Position numbers and translations under genes: made by a program. Shown here piece after piece: positions 1 through 11,900 of a stretch of DNA of 64,000 nucleotides (its first letter is position 1; each line of letters begins with the position of its first letter). The notes under the pieces are model-generated. The model searched no databases. It worked only from the letters and a program-made list of their open reading frames with translations, and had not been told where the DNA came from. Where the stretch lies: positions 1-64,000 of the forward strand of contig JARBJD010000044.1 in the NCBI GenBank assembly GCA_033064195.1. The letters are read 5' to 3'. This DNA is from Blattamonas nauphoetae (lineage: Eukaryota; Preaxostyla; Oxymonadida).

Positions 1-250
1 ATTCTCGCTCATTTGGGTTGAATTTTTTGATTCAAAATAAGTTCGACTCCACAAAGTCGAGTCCAAACAATTCACTAGTTCAAGAATTGAATATAAAAGT
101 CTCTCTGATTGATTTCTTGAGATGATTCGATATCATCTTCGTGATGTGGGATAGAACTCAGACTAAAGGTTCTGGTTTCAAGTTCAGATTGAGGCCCTCG
201 AACTTTTGAAAGATATCGAATATTCCGACACATTATTGCAGGATATTTGG

Positions 251-920
251 GGGGCAATCACTCGTCACGTGGTGAACGTATTCTGATTGGATATTCTCCA
301 CCATTTCACTCATAACATTGTTGTAAAAATACCCATTTTGTGAAATGAAGCTTTGGGAGTGAGAAAACGAACCACATTCTTTTTTTGTTGTTGTCAGAAT
401 TCATCGAACATGCCTTTACAATTCATTTATACTTGCACCAGAAGAAGGAAAAGTATATGTTCAATTGATAAGAGCGAGTGTGTTTCCATTCTACAACTTA
501 TTCGGATTTATTTGTGAATATTTGCTTTCTTTCATTCATCGATATCCGGACATTCCTCAATTCACCTTTCTTCTGTACAGAGCTTTTAAAGACAATATTG
601 ATTTGACATTTGAGTCAAAAACTGAATTGAAGTTCGAATTGACACTTGATAGGGAAGACTCAAAAATAAAACCGAATAAGTTGTAGAATGGAAACACACT
701 CGCTCTTATCAATTGAACATATACTTTTCCTTCTTCTGGTGCAAGTATAAATGAATTGTAAAGGCATGTTCGATGAATTCTGACAACAACAAAAAGAATG
801 GTTCGTTTTCTCACTCCCAAAGCTTCATTTCACAAAATGGGTATTTTACAACAATGTTATGAGTGAAATGGTGGAGAATATCCAATCAGAATACGTTCAC
901 CACGTGACGGTGATTGCCCC
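251..920. repeat. Large inverted repeat (about 262-bp arms, 146-bp spacer)
   Basis: The left arm (251-514) and right arm (661-920) are reverse complements of each other with only a few single-base differences and one-base indels. For example, the outer ends read ggggcaatca at 251-260 and its complement at 911-920. The spacer (515-660) is not self-complementary. The arms contain no convincing gene, and I see no clear target-site duplication outside the ends. It could be a foldback-type or non-autonomous element, a hairpin-forming locus, or a long hairpin transcript. An assembly fold-back artefact is less likely because the spacer is unique and the arms have diverged slightly. Confidence 0.85.
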
Positions 921-2732
921 ATTTATTGAGATGAAAAACCTTCAAGATCGAAATTTGAAGTAGAAGCAATATTTAAGTATCTACACAGAATAATTTGTTC
1001 GGATATGTCTCGGATAAATGAATTCTTAATCAGAGAAAATAATCTTCGTAAAGTTTTCCGAAGTGTTCAAACTAGAAAAAACGAACACGTGACATCAATA
1101 TCGACCAATTTGACTTGAAATTTTCAATTTCGTTTGAGATTGAGTGTTATAATTCGTTTCACTGATTGATTATTTCAACTTGGATTTCCGAGTATTCCTG
1201 GAAAAATGTGTAATTCTCAATGAAATGATGCAAATTATATATGAGCGTGGAAAAAAATCAAATTTTACAGAATTAAGATTTAGTTGTTGAGTACACATGA
1301 GAAAGATGAATTTATAGATTTCAAGCCTGATCGCGCATGAAATGGCCTTTTTAAGATCAACACATTTTTGCATACTTTTTATTGCAAAACAAGTTCTAAG
1401 ACAGGGAAAGGATGGAAAACAACAAAAAAAGAGGTCTCCATGTGAGACAATGGAAATAAACCGTCCATTAAAGAGAAAAATGGAAAAAACGTGAGATGTT
1501 TGGGTTGATCGAGACAACTTTAATGTTTTTTGAAAATGAAAAAAAGTTCAGTAATGATGTATTTCGGTATGATAGACGAAAAAAGATGATTTTTTAGGAG
1601 AGTTTCTGCGTCTGTGCGATTTTGTGACGCTTGGATTATTTCATTGAGAATTACACAAATGATGAACTTTGGGAGTCTCAAACTTCGACGGAGGTCAAGT
1701 GAATTTGAAAGTTTTCGAGAGAATGAAGCATATCATAATTTTATTATTAGTCTTGAGCAGAACCATAATCCATATCAGAAAATTGAGAGAGTCGAGAGAA
1801 AAGTGAACCAAAAACAAAGCCGTGGTTTGATCTAAATCCAACAAAATTCGTCGCTACCCATGGATGCCCCACTAGGTTTTTTCGTCATTAGTTGGCAACT
1901 AGTAACTTTTTGACTTTTTGTGGTTCTCCGGAGTTCATTCAAGACCTCTTCCCGAATCCATGGTATTGCCTGACTGAATCGCGATGTTTTGATTACTACA
2001 CGTTCCTTGGATTTCTTGTTGATCATTTTGCTTACAGGATCAAGTATATACAAGTCTGGTCAAGATGCTGACCTCGAAACACAGATCTGTCTTCTTCCAG
2101 ATGAGACGACGGTTTCCACAGAGATTCGTTCAATCATTAGGAACTCCCATCCATATATTCTTGCTCAGTCGACTTAGAGTTGCCTTTTCTTGCATTATTT
2201 GTCTGAGTCTTGCCACACACAATTGTTCTCTGTTCTCTTCTTTCGTCCAGATAGAAGATCAAATTTGCTTGAGTCTGGTGGATACGGGATATGATTGAGA
2301 ATGTTCTGAGGCATTGATGACTGATATCTCCACGGTTGACCTGGACACGTGGATGATTCTTGATTTATTGTTTCTGTGCGTTTCCCACTCCTTTCTCGTT
2401 CTCTTACTGGCACAGGAATCGAACATCTTGACGAAATAGGTGGAAAAGATGAGAGATGTTTTGGAATTAACGAAGTGGGGGGAGAGAGATAAGACAATAT
2501 TTGAGATGATGTGGAATGAAGGATGCGTGAAAGAATGGAGATGTAAAAGATGTGATAGCCTCAGACACATCAGTATCGCACTGGTGATTGGAAGAAAAGG
2601 ACGAGTCCTGCCATAGTGGGTGTCTGGAGTGAGACAAAAATGTTTGGCATTTTTCTCGGTGGGATCTTGTTCCGAGGGTTCCATCTGGTGAGAAAAGACT
2701 AGTTAGAGCGCAGGGAGTGCAAAAAGTTGTGC
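921..2732. other. Non-coding stretch, no gene recognised
   Basis: I find only short open frames here (the longest are about 115 codons on the minus strand near 1170-1517 and 141 codons near 2259-2684). Their translations have no recognisable domain, biased composition and no splice structure joining them to anything conserved. Apart from the inverted repeat, the first 250 bases also show nothing. Confidence 0.5.
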
Positions 2733-2746
2733 AAAAAGGCAAAAAG
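2733..2746 (-). terminator. Pol III terminator of the tRNA gene
   Basis: On the transcribed (minus) strand the tRNA 3' end is followed within one base by TTTTT (plus 2741-2745) and then a second TTTTT (plus 2733-2737). Short T runs directly after the mature tRNA are the standard RNA polymerase III termination signal. The second run would act as a backup. Confidence 0.75.
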
Positions 2747-2818
2747 CGTCCAAGCCGGGAATCGAACCCGGGCCACCAGAGTGACAGTCTGGTATTCTAC
2801 CGACTATACTACTCGGAC
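2747..2818 (-). tRNA. tRNA-Asp (anticodon GTC)
   Basis: Read on the minus strand, this folds into a full cloverleaf. The acceptor stem GTCCGAG pairs with CTTGGAC, the D stem is GTAT/ATAC, the anticodon arm has loop CTGTCAC (anticodon GTC), and the T arm is CCGGG-TTCGATT-CCCGG. The discriminator base is G, the usual aspartate identity base. The internal B box (GGTTCGATTCC) is intact and no intron is present. It is a lone tRNA gene; its nearest protein gene starts about 240 bp away on the other strand. Confidence 0.95.
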
Positions 2819-3056
2819 CTGTGATTCCAGGCTTAATTTGGTCTCATTTATTACAATTGGACTGATCCTTCTTCCATGATTGATCAAACCTCATTTCATT
2901 CTCATCTCCTCCGACATCATGGATATCTCTCATCCAATTTCTCTCTTCTTTCCTGTTTCAGTTTTCATTTCTTTTATGGTCAAATTTCAGTCACATTATT
3001 TCACTGACACACGTGCTGCGAATCAATCCCTTCGCAACCTCGTCTTTTTCTATTGA

Positions 3057-4598
3057 ATGGATATTTCCAGTATCCACGTTGATATCCTATCAAATTCCGT
3101 TGTTGCATACATTGACAAAAACTATTTGATTTTGGATGGGAGTGCGGCCATTGAGATGCAATCCATTATTGGTGGGAGAATTGTTCCGCTAATACTCGCG
3201 TTCCCACGTCCTACAAATACAGCCCAGAAAGGAAGTATCAGAGAAGATTCTGTTACTGTTAATGTTCGAGTGCTTCAAGAACAAAACATGCCAGATCGCC
3301 TTCCCAAAAGTTCTGATGAACATATTTCCATTCTCACATCAACTACCTCTCACCAAAAATCAAAATTTGGATTATCTGAAAATTTTCAACGAGTAAACAT
3401 CAATGAATCATCTAAGAACGATACTCTTTTCTACAAAACACAGATTGCGATCCCAGTCCCTGAAAAGCACAAAACTGCTCGTATTGGCATAGAAATACTC
3501 ATCACAGGTTTCCAGAGGATTGTGTGGGATTTATGTACTTTTCAAGAAACACAGAAAATGCCGTTTCTGCACAGAATACACGAAATTGGATCGCCGCTCA
3601 CAAATCTTCCTCTTTCATCGGGCACACTTTCTAGAAACATTCCATCACAGAATCTGGTACACCGTCGATTGTTTTTTCGTGCCACAGTGATACATCCCCT
3701 TCAATTTCATCTTTCCTCATCGCTCATACTCAACAATCAATCTTGGAAAGCCATCAGAAATCTAACTCGAATTCACAACATCAGAATCATCAACCAAACT
3801 TCACAACCACTGAGTCTGACAAATTTCCGATCGAGCACACTGGAAACATGTTCCGGTTTGGATGATGTAGCGATCTATCTGGATGGGAAAGATGAATGTG
3901 AGTTGGTTATCCGTGAGAAAATCCCAGGAGACGACCGCCCATCGATTTGTGAGTCAAATGATTGTGTGGTTGACCACATGATGACAACTGCAAACAGATT
4001 GTTCTCGCATAGTATTCCAAAACGAACACAACATTCCCAACATCTCGCTAGTCTCGATCTTGATGACCTGATCGTACTCCGTCCGGTTTCAGATTTCACA
4101 CCAAAATCAGAGAGCGGTACCCAGAACAAAACACAACAAATCAAATGGAATTGTGAGTTTGTTGAGACCAACGATTCCATTCGACATGCTTGGATTTCTT
4201 GGAACAGCAATTTGATGTCACCCCTTGAAAACCACACTCATCAAATGATCACAGAAACTCAGCTTGAGTTGAAGCCAGATCAAATGAACCACCTTATTCG
4301 GCCGATTGAAATTGCATTCAAGGAGTTCCAAATACAGAACGGGCGAGTGTCAGTTGAATTGTCAATCTGTTCCCATTCTCAATCCAACCATCATTTTGTG
4401 TTGGGAATCCTTCCACAAGTCAAAACAAGCGGAAGAGGGATTGAAGAATCCATCCAAATTCTTCTGGGGATGTTATCCATGGTATTTCAGAGAAAAACAA
4501 TTGATCAGAAGAGAGATTATCAGAAACGGGAGCCATTGAAGGACGAGGATTCGACAGAGAAGATTGGAAATATCAAAGAAAGCTTTTATGTGCAATGA
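3057..4598 (+). CDS. Unrecognised protein, 513 codons
   Basis: The frame opens with ATG at 3057 and runs 513 codons. The translation has ordinary globular composition with many short beta-like stretches and no membrane segment, signal peptide or motif that I recognise. The last part (after about residue 480) is lysine- and glutamate-rich. The stop overlaps the ATG of the next open frame (ATGA at 4595), which is unusual for separate eukaryotic genes. The two may therefore be one gene. A candidate 31-nt GT-AG intron at 4590-4620 would carry the reading past this stop. Unlike the confident introns nearby it has no pyrimidine tract, so I leave the models separate. Confidence 0.6.
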   Translation: MDISSIHVDILSNSVVAYIDKNYLILDGSAAIEMQSIIGGRIVPLILAFPRPTNTAQKGSIREDSVTVNVRVLQEQNMPDRLPKSSDEHISILTSTTSHQKSKFGLSENFQRVNINESSKNDTLFYKTQIAIPVPEKHKTARIGIEILITGFQRIVWDLCTFQETQKMPFLHRIHEIGSPLTNLPLSSGTLSRNIPSQNLVHRRLFFRATVIHPLQFHLSSSLILNNQSWKAIRNLTRIHNIRIINQTSQPLSLTNFRSSTLETCSGLDDVAIYLDGKDECELVIREKIPGDDRPSICESNDCVVDHMMTTANRLFSHSIPKRTQHSQHLASLDLDDLIVLRPVSDFTPKSESGTQNKTQQIKWNCEFVETNDSIRHAWISWNSNLMSPLENHTHQMITETQLELKPDQMNHLIRPIEIAFKEFQIQNGRVSVELSICSHSQSNHHFVLGILPQVKTSGRGIEESIQILLGMLSMVFQRKTIDQKRDYQKREPLKDEDSTEKIGNIKESFYVQ

Positions 4599-5896
4599 TG
4601 CCAGAATTATTTGACCGAAGAAGTGCATTCAGCTTACATCGAAGAGGGAAAGCTCGGAGGCACAAACAAGAGAAAACAAGGAGAGGAAAAGAAGACAACA
4701 TGAATTTGACATTCTTACGAAGCACAAAACGTCTTTTTGGTGTGAATCATGGGGGAGGAAGTACGATCCAAGTGACCACGCCTCGATTGTTCCACAGATC
4801 AGTTCGGGACTTATCATTGACAAAAACTCTTGATGACTTCGAAAGGGGGAGAATAATGGAATCGTTATTCTTTTCTCCATCGCCGATTCTGAGTGGAAAG
4901 GGATTGCGACTGCTTTTGTTTGGGCAGAAGGGGAAACGAGACATGCAAAGACAAAAAGTTGATTTGATGAATGAAAAAGAACGAGGAGTAATCGAACATC
5001 ACACGCCGTTGACTTACATTGAGAGTGGAGCGGAGAGCAGGATTCGGAAGAGACAATTGGTGCAAATGAAGAACTGGAAAGGACCAAGACGACACAGAAA
5101 GACGACGAACCGAAAAAGCTTTGATTGGCAGCGAATCCAGCGTTCTCAAACAACAACAGAACAAGAGGATGATGGGAAGGGATCGACTTTTTGTTCAAAT
5201 CAGATTTGCGATGAAGCGAACACGAGTTTGAAATACAAGAAAGATATTGACCTGAATGGGGAAGATGCCGAGTTGTCCTCTCTGAAGTTGGGGGTGGTGG
5301 ATGAGAAGAGTGGAGGGCTCTGGTCAACAATGGGATTATCTCAACACATTGAAGAACAGCCTCAGTCATTGTCAGGAACATTCGGATCGCTGACAATCCA
5401 TTCGACAGCAGCTTCACCATCATTGAGTGAATCTCGAGGACCTCTTGGGATAGGTCATTCCAAATTGAACTGGAGCTCAACACTGCCAAAAATTGAAGAA
5501 GGGAAGACTTCGCCATGTGTGGAAGTGTGGGATGAAGAGGGTGTATTTCGGAATGGAGGAAGAGGTGTGTGTTTTGTTCATCGGAGAGACGATGATGTGG
5601 AGGATTCCAGTCCACTGTCATTGTTTGTGGCTCAGAAGAACTCTGGGATCGAACACAAGGTCCGCTCATGGAGACTTGAGGGGAAGTTTGAAAAGGGATG
5701 GCGACTTGAAAAGAAATGTGAGAGATTGGAAGACGCGATTCGACAAGCGCAAGGAGAAGGACTGTGGAAGAATTCATCCGAAATGGAGATTTTAATGGAA
5801 GAAAAGGGAGAAGAGCAAGATCGGATATCAAACACCAAGAAACATGCACCAAAGTTCACGACCATCTCACTCAAAGCGATTTTCAAAACATTTTAA
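4595..5896 (+). CDS. Open frame of 433 codons, probably the continuation of the upstream gene
   Basis: This frame overlaps the previous stop by four bases and is strongly purine-rich on the plus strand, giving a charged, Lys/Glu/Arg-rich, probably disordered protein with no recognised domain. In the first 400 bases another plus frame gives more protein-like sequence (for example a segment around 4849-4958). A chain of small introns (4590-4620, about 4792-4848, and about 4959-4989) would join the upstream gene through that frame into this one from about 4990. That model is untested. A 407-codon antisense frame (4629-5852) exists but has poorer composition. The gene ends about 100 bp before the next start. 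Confidence 0.4.
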   Translation: MMPELFDRRSAFSLHRRGKARRHKQEKTRRGKEDNMNLTFLRSTKRLFGVNHGGGSTIQVTTPRLFHRSVRDLSLTKTLDDFERGRIMESLFFSPSPILSGKGLRLLLFGQKGKRDMQRQKVDLMNEKERGVIEHHTPLTYIESGAESRIRKRQLVQMKNWKGPRRHRKTTNRKSFDWQRIQRSQTTTEQEDDGKGSTFCSNQICDEANTSLKYKKDIDLNGEDAELSSLKLGVVDEKSGGLWSTMGLSQHIEEQPQSLSGTFGSLTIHSTAASPSLSESRGPLGIGHSKLNWSSTLPKIEEGKTSPCVEVWDEEGVFRNGGRGVCFVHRRDDDVEDSSPLSLFVAQKNSGIEHKVRSWRLEGKFEKGWRLEKKCERLEDAIRQAQGEGLWKNSSEMEILMEEKGEEQDRISNTKKHAPKFTTISLKAIFKTF

Positions 5897-5997
5897 TCAT
5901 TTCATCTGATACTATCACCCACAATATTTTTCTTTTGTGCCACTCTCATCTTAAACCGCATATATCCTGAACCTAGGTCCAATCGCTCGTTTTCCTC

Positions 5998-8900
5998 ATG
6001 GATTCGAATGAAGTTTCTAACCTTTCAACGACAATTGGACTCCCACCCTTCAATTGTTATCGATCTCCGTCTCATGATCTCATCTGTCCGATTTGTGGTT
6101 CAATTGCAGAAGATCCCTCGACAACGTTTAAAGAATGTACTTCATGTCGTCGTTGTGTTTGTCGCAGGTTTGGATTTTGTTTTATTTCTTGAATCTCAGT
6201 TGTGTAAATCAATATTTGATTCCCTCTCCAGGAAAACTGGAACCAATTTGTTCGTCATGCTATATGGAGATTTCATGCAGTTTCTATCTCTTTTTAGTCG
6301 ATAACTTCTTGTATTAGACCTTCTAACTGAACTTTCACCTCCACATGGACTTCGACACATTGTTTCACTTGGAGCAAGTCTGAATTCTGTGGAAAGTCTC
6401 ACAAATGCTGTACGTACATTTGAGTACTATTTGCGTTGTTCTTTCTTTGTGTCAAACACGTCCAGTTCTTGGGTTGTCGCTCCCATCCGAATAAACAACT
6501 CCACAATAACTCCAATATCTCATTCATCCACACCACACCATTCCGAACATTTACCCTCCCCGTTTTCCCTTCTCACACCCTATCCACTTCATGCAACGGA
6601 TGAAACAAGAATAGCACAGACACTTTTCACCCAAATCCTCGAAGGAGTCTTTCATGAAGCTACTTCCTCCTCAAAATCTGGACCCTCCCATGCATCCACA
6701 AAGAAGTCAACTCAACCAGGTTTTTCACTGTCTATGTTTGTCCAGTTTCTTTCAAATGCAATCTCGAATAATATCGAACTTTCCATTTCCACCGTTCTAC
6801 TCGCACATCTTCTCAACAACTTAACTCCACCTTCTCTTCTCGCTCTTTATCACAACGAATCTCAAGCAGATACTCCACACTCCCTGTTTTCGATCCTTCC
6901 CTGGATTTTTAAGACATCGATCCTTCACCCAGGCCTCGATAATGAAAAACATACAACCATCATCCTCTCCTGTCGGCATATCGTGAATCGGACATTATCA
7001 TCGACATTTTCAGAAGTCACAGTTCCCAATTTATCGATTCTCAAATCATCATTCATTCTTCCATTTGTTGAACTGCTTCCATCACTCATGACTTCTCTAC
7101 GGAGTATAGAAACTCAACAGACTGCGGATACTCTTATCGAACCAATCACTATCATTCTTCAATTTGCCTTACAACTCTCAACGGTCACTTCTCTTATCCC
7201 ATTCGCTTCGCTGATACGACAAGTTTTTCTTGATAAACAGTTTTGTATTGCCTCATCCCAGAACGGTGAAGTATCCACTCTCTCACTTTCCCCAAATCAG
7301 TTCTTTGCGGTGAAAAGCATCCTTCTCAGATTCTTATATCGAGTTCAAATCATTGGAGCAAAAATACTGGATCGCCAACCGCAATTTTTCTTGTTTCATT
7401 TCATTTCGGCCCTTTCCATCTGTCATCACAGTCTTTCTCAGAGTCATCCGCATCTCTTGAATCTCATTCCCGACTTCCAAGCTGTCTCTGAGCAAGCCCA
7501 TACCACACTTTTCTATGTTTTCTTTGATGATATGATTTCATTCTCATCCGTTTCCACATCGACACCACTTTTGAATCTTCCATCTCCACCACAATCATCT
7601 CCGCTACAAAACATCACCAGATCACTTCAACATCTCATTCCAGATTCGTCAACATCGATTCACAGAGACGGACAGCATACAAGCTCATCACAAACAAGAC
7701 CAACAATTACATGTTTTACCAACTTCACTGCAATCTCACCATTCTTCTCAAATTTTCTTAATCATCCCACTCAATTTCCTCTTTTCATCCGCCTTTACTT
7801 CATATTATTGTCTGAACTCTCAAGTGTATCCGATTTTACACACCATCGAGCTTTTTGGGAACACATATTCATGCATCTTCATCGTTTTCTGTTCCCACCT
7901 CATGGAATCGCAGAGTTGCCACCATATACTCCCCGTGCACCACAGACTCAACCACAGTGTCTTGGACATCCTTTAACATTCACCTATCCAAATGAAAAGA
8001 GAACTGCAGACGATCAACATCTCTTATTGTCCGTCCACATTTCCGAAACTTCTCAGTCTGATAGTTCGTTGATTGAATCCTCACAGAAACAAGCGTATCA
8101 TTGCTATCCAACACAATATAGATCACTCGCTGGGGCACTTCTGCTAAATCTCCTCCAAAAAACTCCTATTCGACGCTACGTTACCCTCCAACTCTTTCAA
8201 ACACAACTTTTCACACTTATCTGTTCGTCTGGATTATGGCTCTCCCTCTCGGATGCCGACGAGATTGATAGCTTCTTCCACGATTCTGAGCACAATTCCC
8301 AACACAAGCAAGTCACTGACCACCAGCGTGAGACATTATCCCTCATGTCTTCATTTTCGGACCTGTCATTCTGTCGCGAACTCAAAGTCTTAAGCGCTGA
8401 AAAAGGTCTCTCAGTGACTCGTGAAGATTTTCACTCAGACTTTATTCAACAGTTTTCGCGATATTCAGTTCTGTCAGTACCTCTCGTTCGTTATGTGATT
8501 GTTCTGGAGCAACTTCTTATACTATTTGAAACAGCCGAACGGAGTTTGGGAGATGTTAATCATCTTCTCTCCTACTTCTTCTCGTCTATTCTGATTCAAT
8601 GTCAGGCTTCTCAAAAGATGCTCTGTGTTGCAGTCCTCCATGCTCTACGCATTTTTCTCCGTGATGAGAACCAAAGGAGGAGCTTCCTCACCAGCAATGT
8701 CAATGGATGCATTTACACAATATGTACATTTGCACATTCAGAAGAGGCACAATTCCAAAGAATTGGAGTTGAAACTTTAAATATTTTCTTCCTTGGTGGA
8801 GACGGAATCCAAGATCCAGATGAAAATGGGGCTGGTTGGATCCTCAATATTATCAAAGTAGACAATAGTCTTATTCAGCACGCACTCCTCCTTGGGTTGA

Positions 8901-11900
8901 TCAATCTTGCAAAAATTAGACCACCAGACAAGTTCTATCTACTCTGGTCCGATATTTTTAAAACATTAATCACGAAGGAACAAATTGAAAAGTATACTGA
9001 TGCTGACAGATCACTCGTCTCGTCTCTTGTGACCTTATTCGCTCGATCTGCACAGACATTTGAAGTCGTCCACAATCAATTGAACTCTATTATCTCTCTT
9101 CTCAGTGTGGCCAACAGGGATCTTCAGAATTCTGTTTTGGATATTTTAATCTCAATAGCACGGAGAGGAGAAAGTGAAAGACTCTCGTTGATGAATCTTC
9201 GTGCCCCTGAGTGGGTATCAGCTGGCTTACGCTCAGAACCGGAGGAACTCGTGTTTTCTTCACTCCAATTTTACATCACATATCTGTCATCAATCTATTC
9301 TCACTCAACAGTCCAGGCTCAAGCAAGAAATACGCCATATGTGAAGTGGAATGGGGTCAAATTTTCAAGACATTGTGATCAAATTGCAGCACAACTGTAT
9401 TGCTATTCCTTCTACGAATTTGTTAGCCTTCTCCAGCCACATCGATCTCGTCGAATTGTGGCATTGTCTGCCGCTTGTTTATCGTGCTTCGCTGAACTTG
9501 GTTATGGTGCATCCGACCTTTTGTCGATTCAGTCAACAAGTGAATATATTCGTTCTGGCGATACATATCCCTACATCCGAATTCTTCTCTCAGTGTTCTA
9601 TTGTGACGGGAATCCGACTCTATCAAAGAATGAGTCAGAAGAGTTTTTGAACAAAACAAAACTTTCAGCAATCTCCCTTGTGTCAAGAACGATTTCACTT
9701 TATTCAAGAATTGATGCTCGCATCGCAGGAGTCGTAACGACAATTGCTCTCGAACAAACCAACATTCTCCCATTGCCACTCAAATTTGTTTCACTCATTC
9801 AAATTGAACGTGGGGCTAACCTGTGCAATATCCTGGATATGATCGGTCGACTCTGCCGCACTCAAAATCGTTTCCGTCACCTCTGTCACGAAGGTGGACT
9901 TCTAGACACACTCGTAAAAATTGTGTCGAGACCATTGGACTTCGTACAGGACATGAAAGATATTCACCTTTCGATTCATTCTCCGATTGCATCATCACAT
10001 CTGACGGGACCCCCTTCATCCAACACAGTTGTCCATCGAATTAAAGGGGATGATTACGCGAGCCCAACCTCAACAGTTTCATATTTTGCCGTTCCATCGA
10101 TGACTTGGAATGATGCACCAAATTCTACCTTCAATGATCTCTTTGGAATGAAAGCGGATCTCGAGAGACAAGAATTTCATGATCCCCTTGATAGTCCAAC
10201 AATCGAGAACGAAGATCTTGTTGATGATGCTCTTCTCTTTAACCATCAAGCTCTTGATCAACTTGGAACATCAATGATGCAGACACAAATTCTTCAAGGT
10301 GAGCTTGATTCAGTCCCGAGATTTCTCACTGATTCCTTGCCTACATCTCAATGGATCCTAAAATCTGCTCTAAATACAATCTACTGCATTCTCGACAGAA
10401 CAACACTACCATATTTGACAAAAAACACTCAGACAGAACCTATTGGAACAACTCTCTCAAGAAACTCACCTTGGTTATTGGACTGTCTCCTATTGAATCG
10501 ATATTCTATTGTCCAGAGAACTGCCCGCAAACTACTGTTCTCTGTTATTTCGCTCTCATCCATTCAACCAGATCCTTATCACATTATTATTCCACCATCT
10601 ACGCGAAGAATGATTCCTCTCCCTCCCCCGCCATTAATCGATGATGGTAGAAAGGGATTGGCCATATTCCATTTTCCTCCAACAGCATCACCTCGATTCC
10701 TCCCAACACTCCCATTAGATCGATCCCCTGCTACCCTTCATTCTGCGACGAAATTCTTATCAGTTTGTCTACGTGAGCATTTGGATACTTTGACGTCACT
10801 TGCATCCTATTGGGAATCACTCGGAAGCAATCCACAAACACAACTGATTCCCTCCGCAAGGGAACACATGAATTCACTTGTTGATCGCGATCGATGTCTT
10901 CGTGAACTTCTTGAGGAATATCTGCAGCAATCAACTTTAATCACACGAGACGACATCGCATACTCCGTCTTAAAAACCGAGAACCTGATTCAATACTGCT
11001 GTCAACTCTTTATGCATCCTCTTTCATCCAATCATCTTCGCAGCGCACTCGTGTATCTCCTAGCTATAGTTACAGATCGTTTTGAAGCTCTTCGGACTCG
11101 TATTTTAACCGACACGCTTGAAATGATTGGAAAAGTGTGCAATGTTACTCAACTCTCAGAGGCAGGGTCACCTTCTCATCAAGGTGCCTTCCTGCCGTGC
11201 ACATCAACTGCTGCGCTCTATAAACTATACTATCAATTAGTTCGAACGGATGATTCAGTGGCAACTCCATCCATGTATGAAGCAGCAATCCAACGTCTGG
11301 AAAAATCAACCCAGAGTGGAGCAACATCATCTTTCAACAATTTTATCACTTTGAAAAGTGCTCTTGTCGATACATATCCAGTCCAAGGAAAAGTTGGTCT
11401 AAACACATTACTCCCTGTCTTCCGAATAAGTGTTCTTTGCCAGATTATTGCCTTGAATTTTTCAGCTGGAATGGGTCCGTTCATCCGATCTGATTGTTCT
11501 TACTTTGATATTGCATACCACTCTCGATCGGATCAACAAGCTTTAATGATGAAATATATGGGTGGAAAAGGATTCGCTCAAACTCTTGCAAGACCTCCCC
11601 CACGTTATGTATATGATGCAATTTCCTTCCTCCTCGCTCTTCACATTATGCACAATTTTAGCAAGAGGGGTTTTTCATTCGTTCAGGTAAGAGAACACAA
11701 TTTATTCCCTCTTTATATCTCTCTACTCCGTTTACCTTCACCGAACCAAACACCACTCGAGCCACAGTTCACCTTTCAGATTACACCTGAGAAATGCTTT
11801 CTTGCCGCCTCATCAATAGCCCATTTCTGCCGTTCAAGCCGCGAGAACGCATTTCTCTGTGCAAATAATTCGGCTTTCTTCGATTCAATCCTCTCACTCT

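Noticed and set aside
1170-2684. Short minus-strand frames of 100-141 codons
   Set aside because: Low-complexity, no conserved motif, no splice partners; consistent with chance in AT-rich DNA.
4629-5852. A 407-codon antisense frame opposite the 4595-5896 frame
   Set aside because: It is a mirror of a purine-rich strand with few stop triplets. Composition is Ser/Leu/His-heavy with no domain, and the sense frame reads better.
6410-6465. Strong donor-like GTACGT followed by a TCCAG acceptor
   Set aside because: Removing 56 nt shifts the frame into an early stop, while reading through keeps the 2,000-codon frame open.
11687-11760. GTAAGAG donor-like site in the ARM-repeat gene
   Set aside because: The unspliced frame reads as normal solenoid sequence through this point, and no nearby acceptor keeps the frame.
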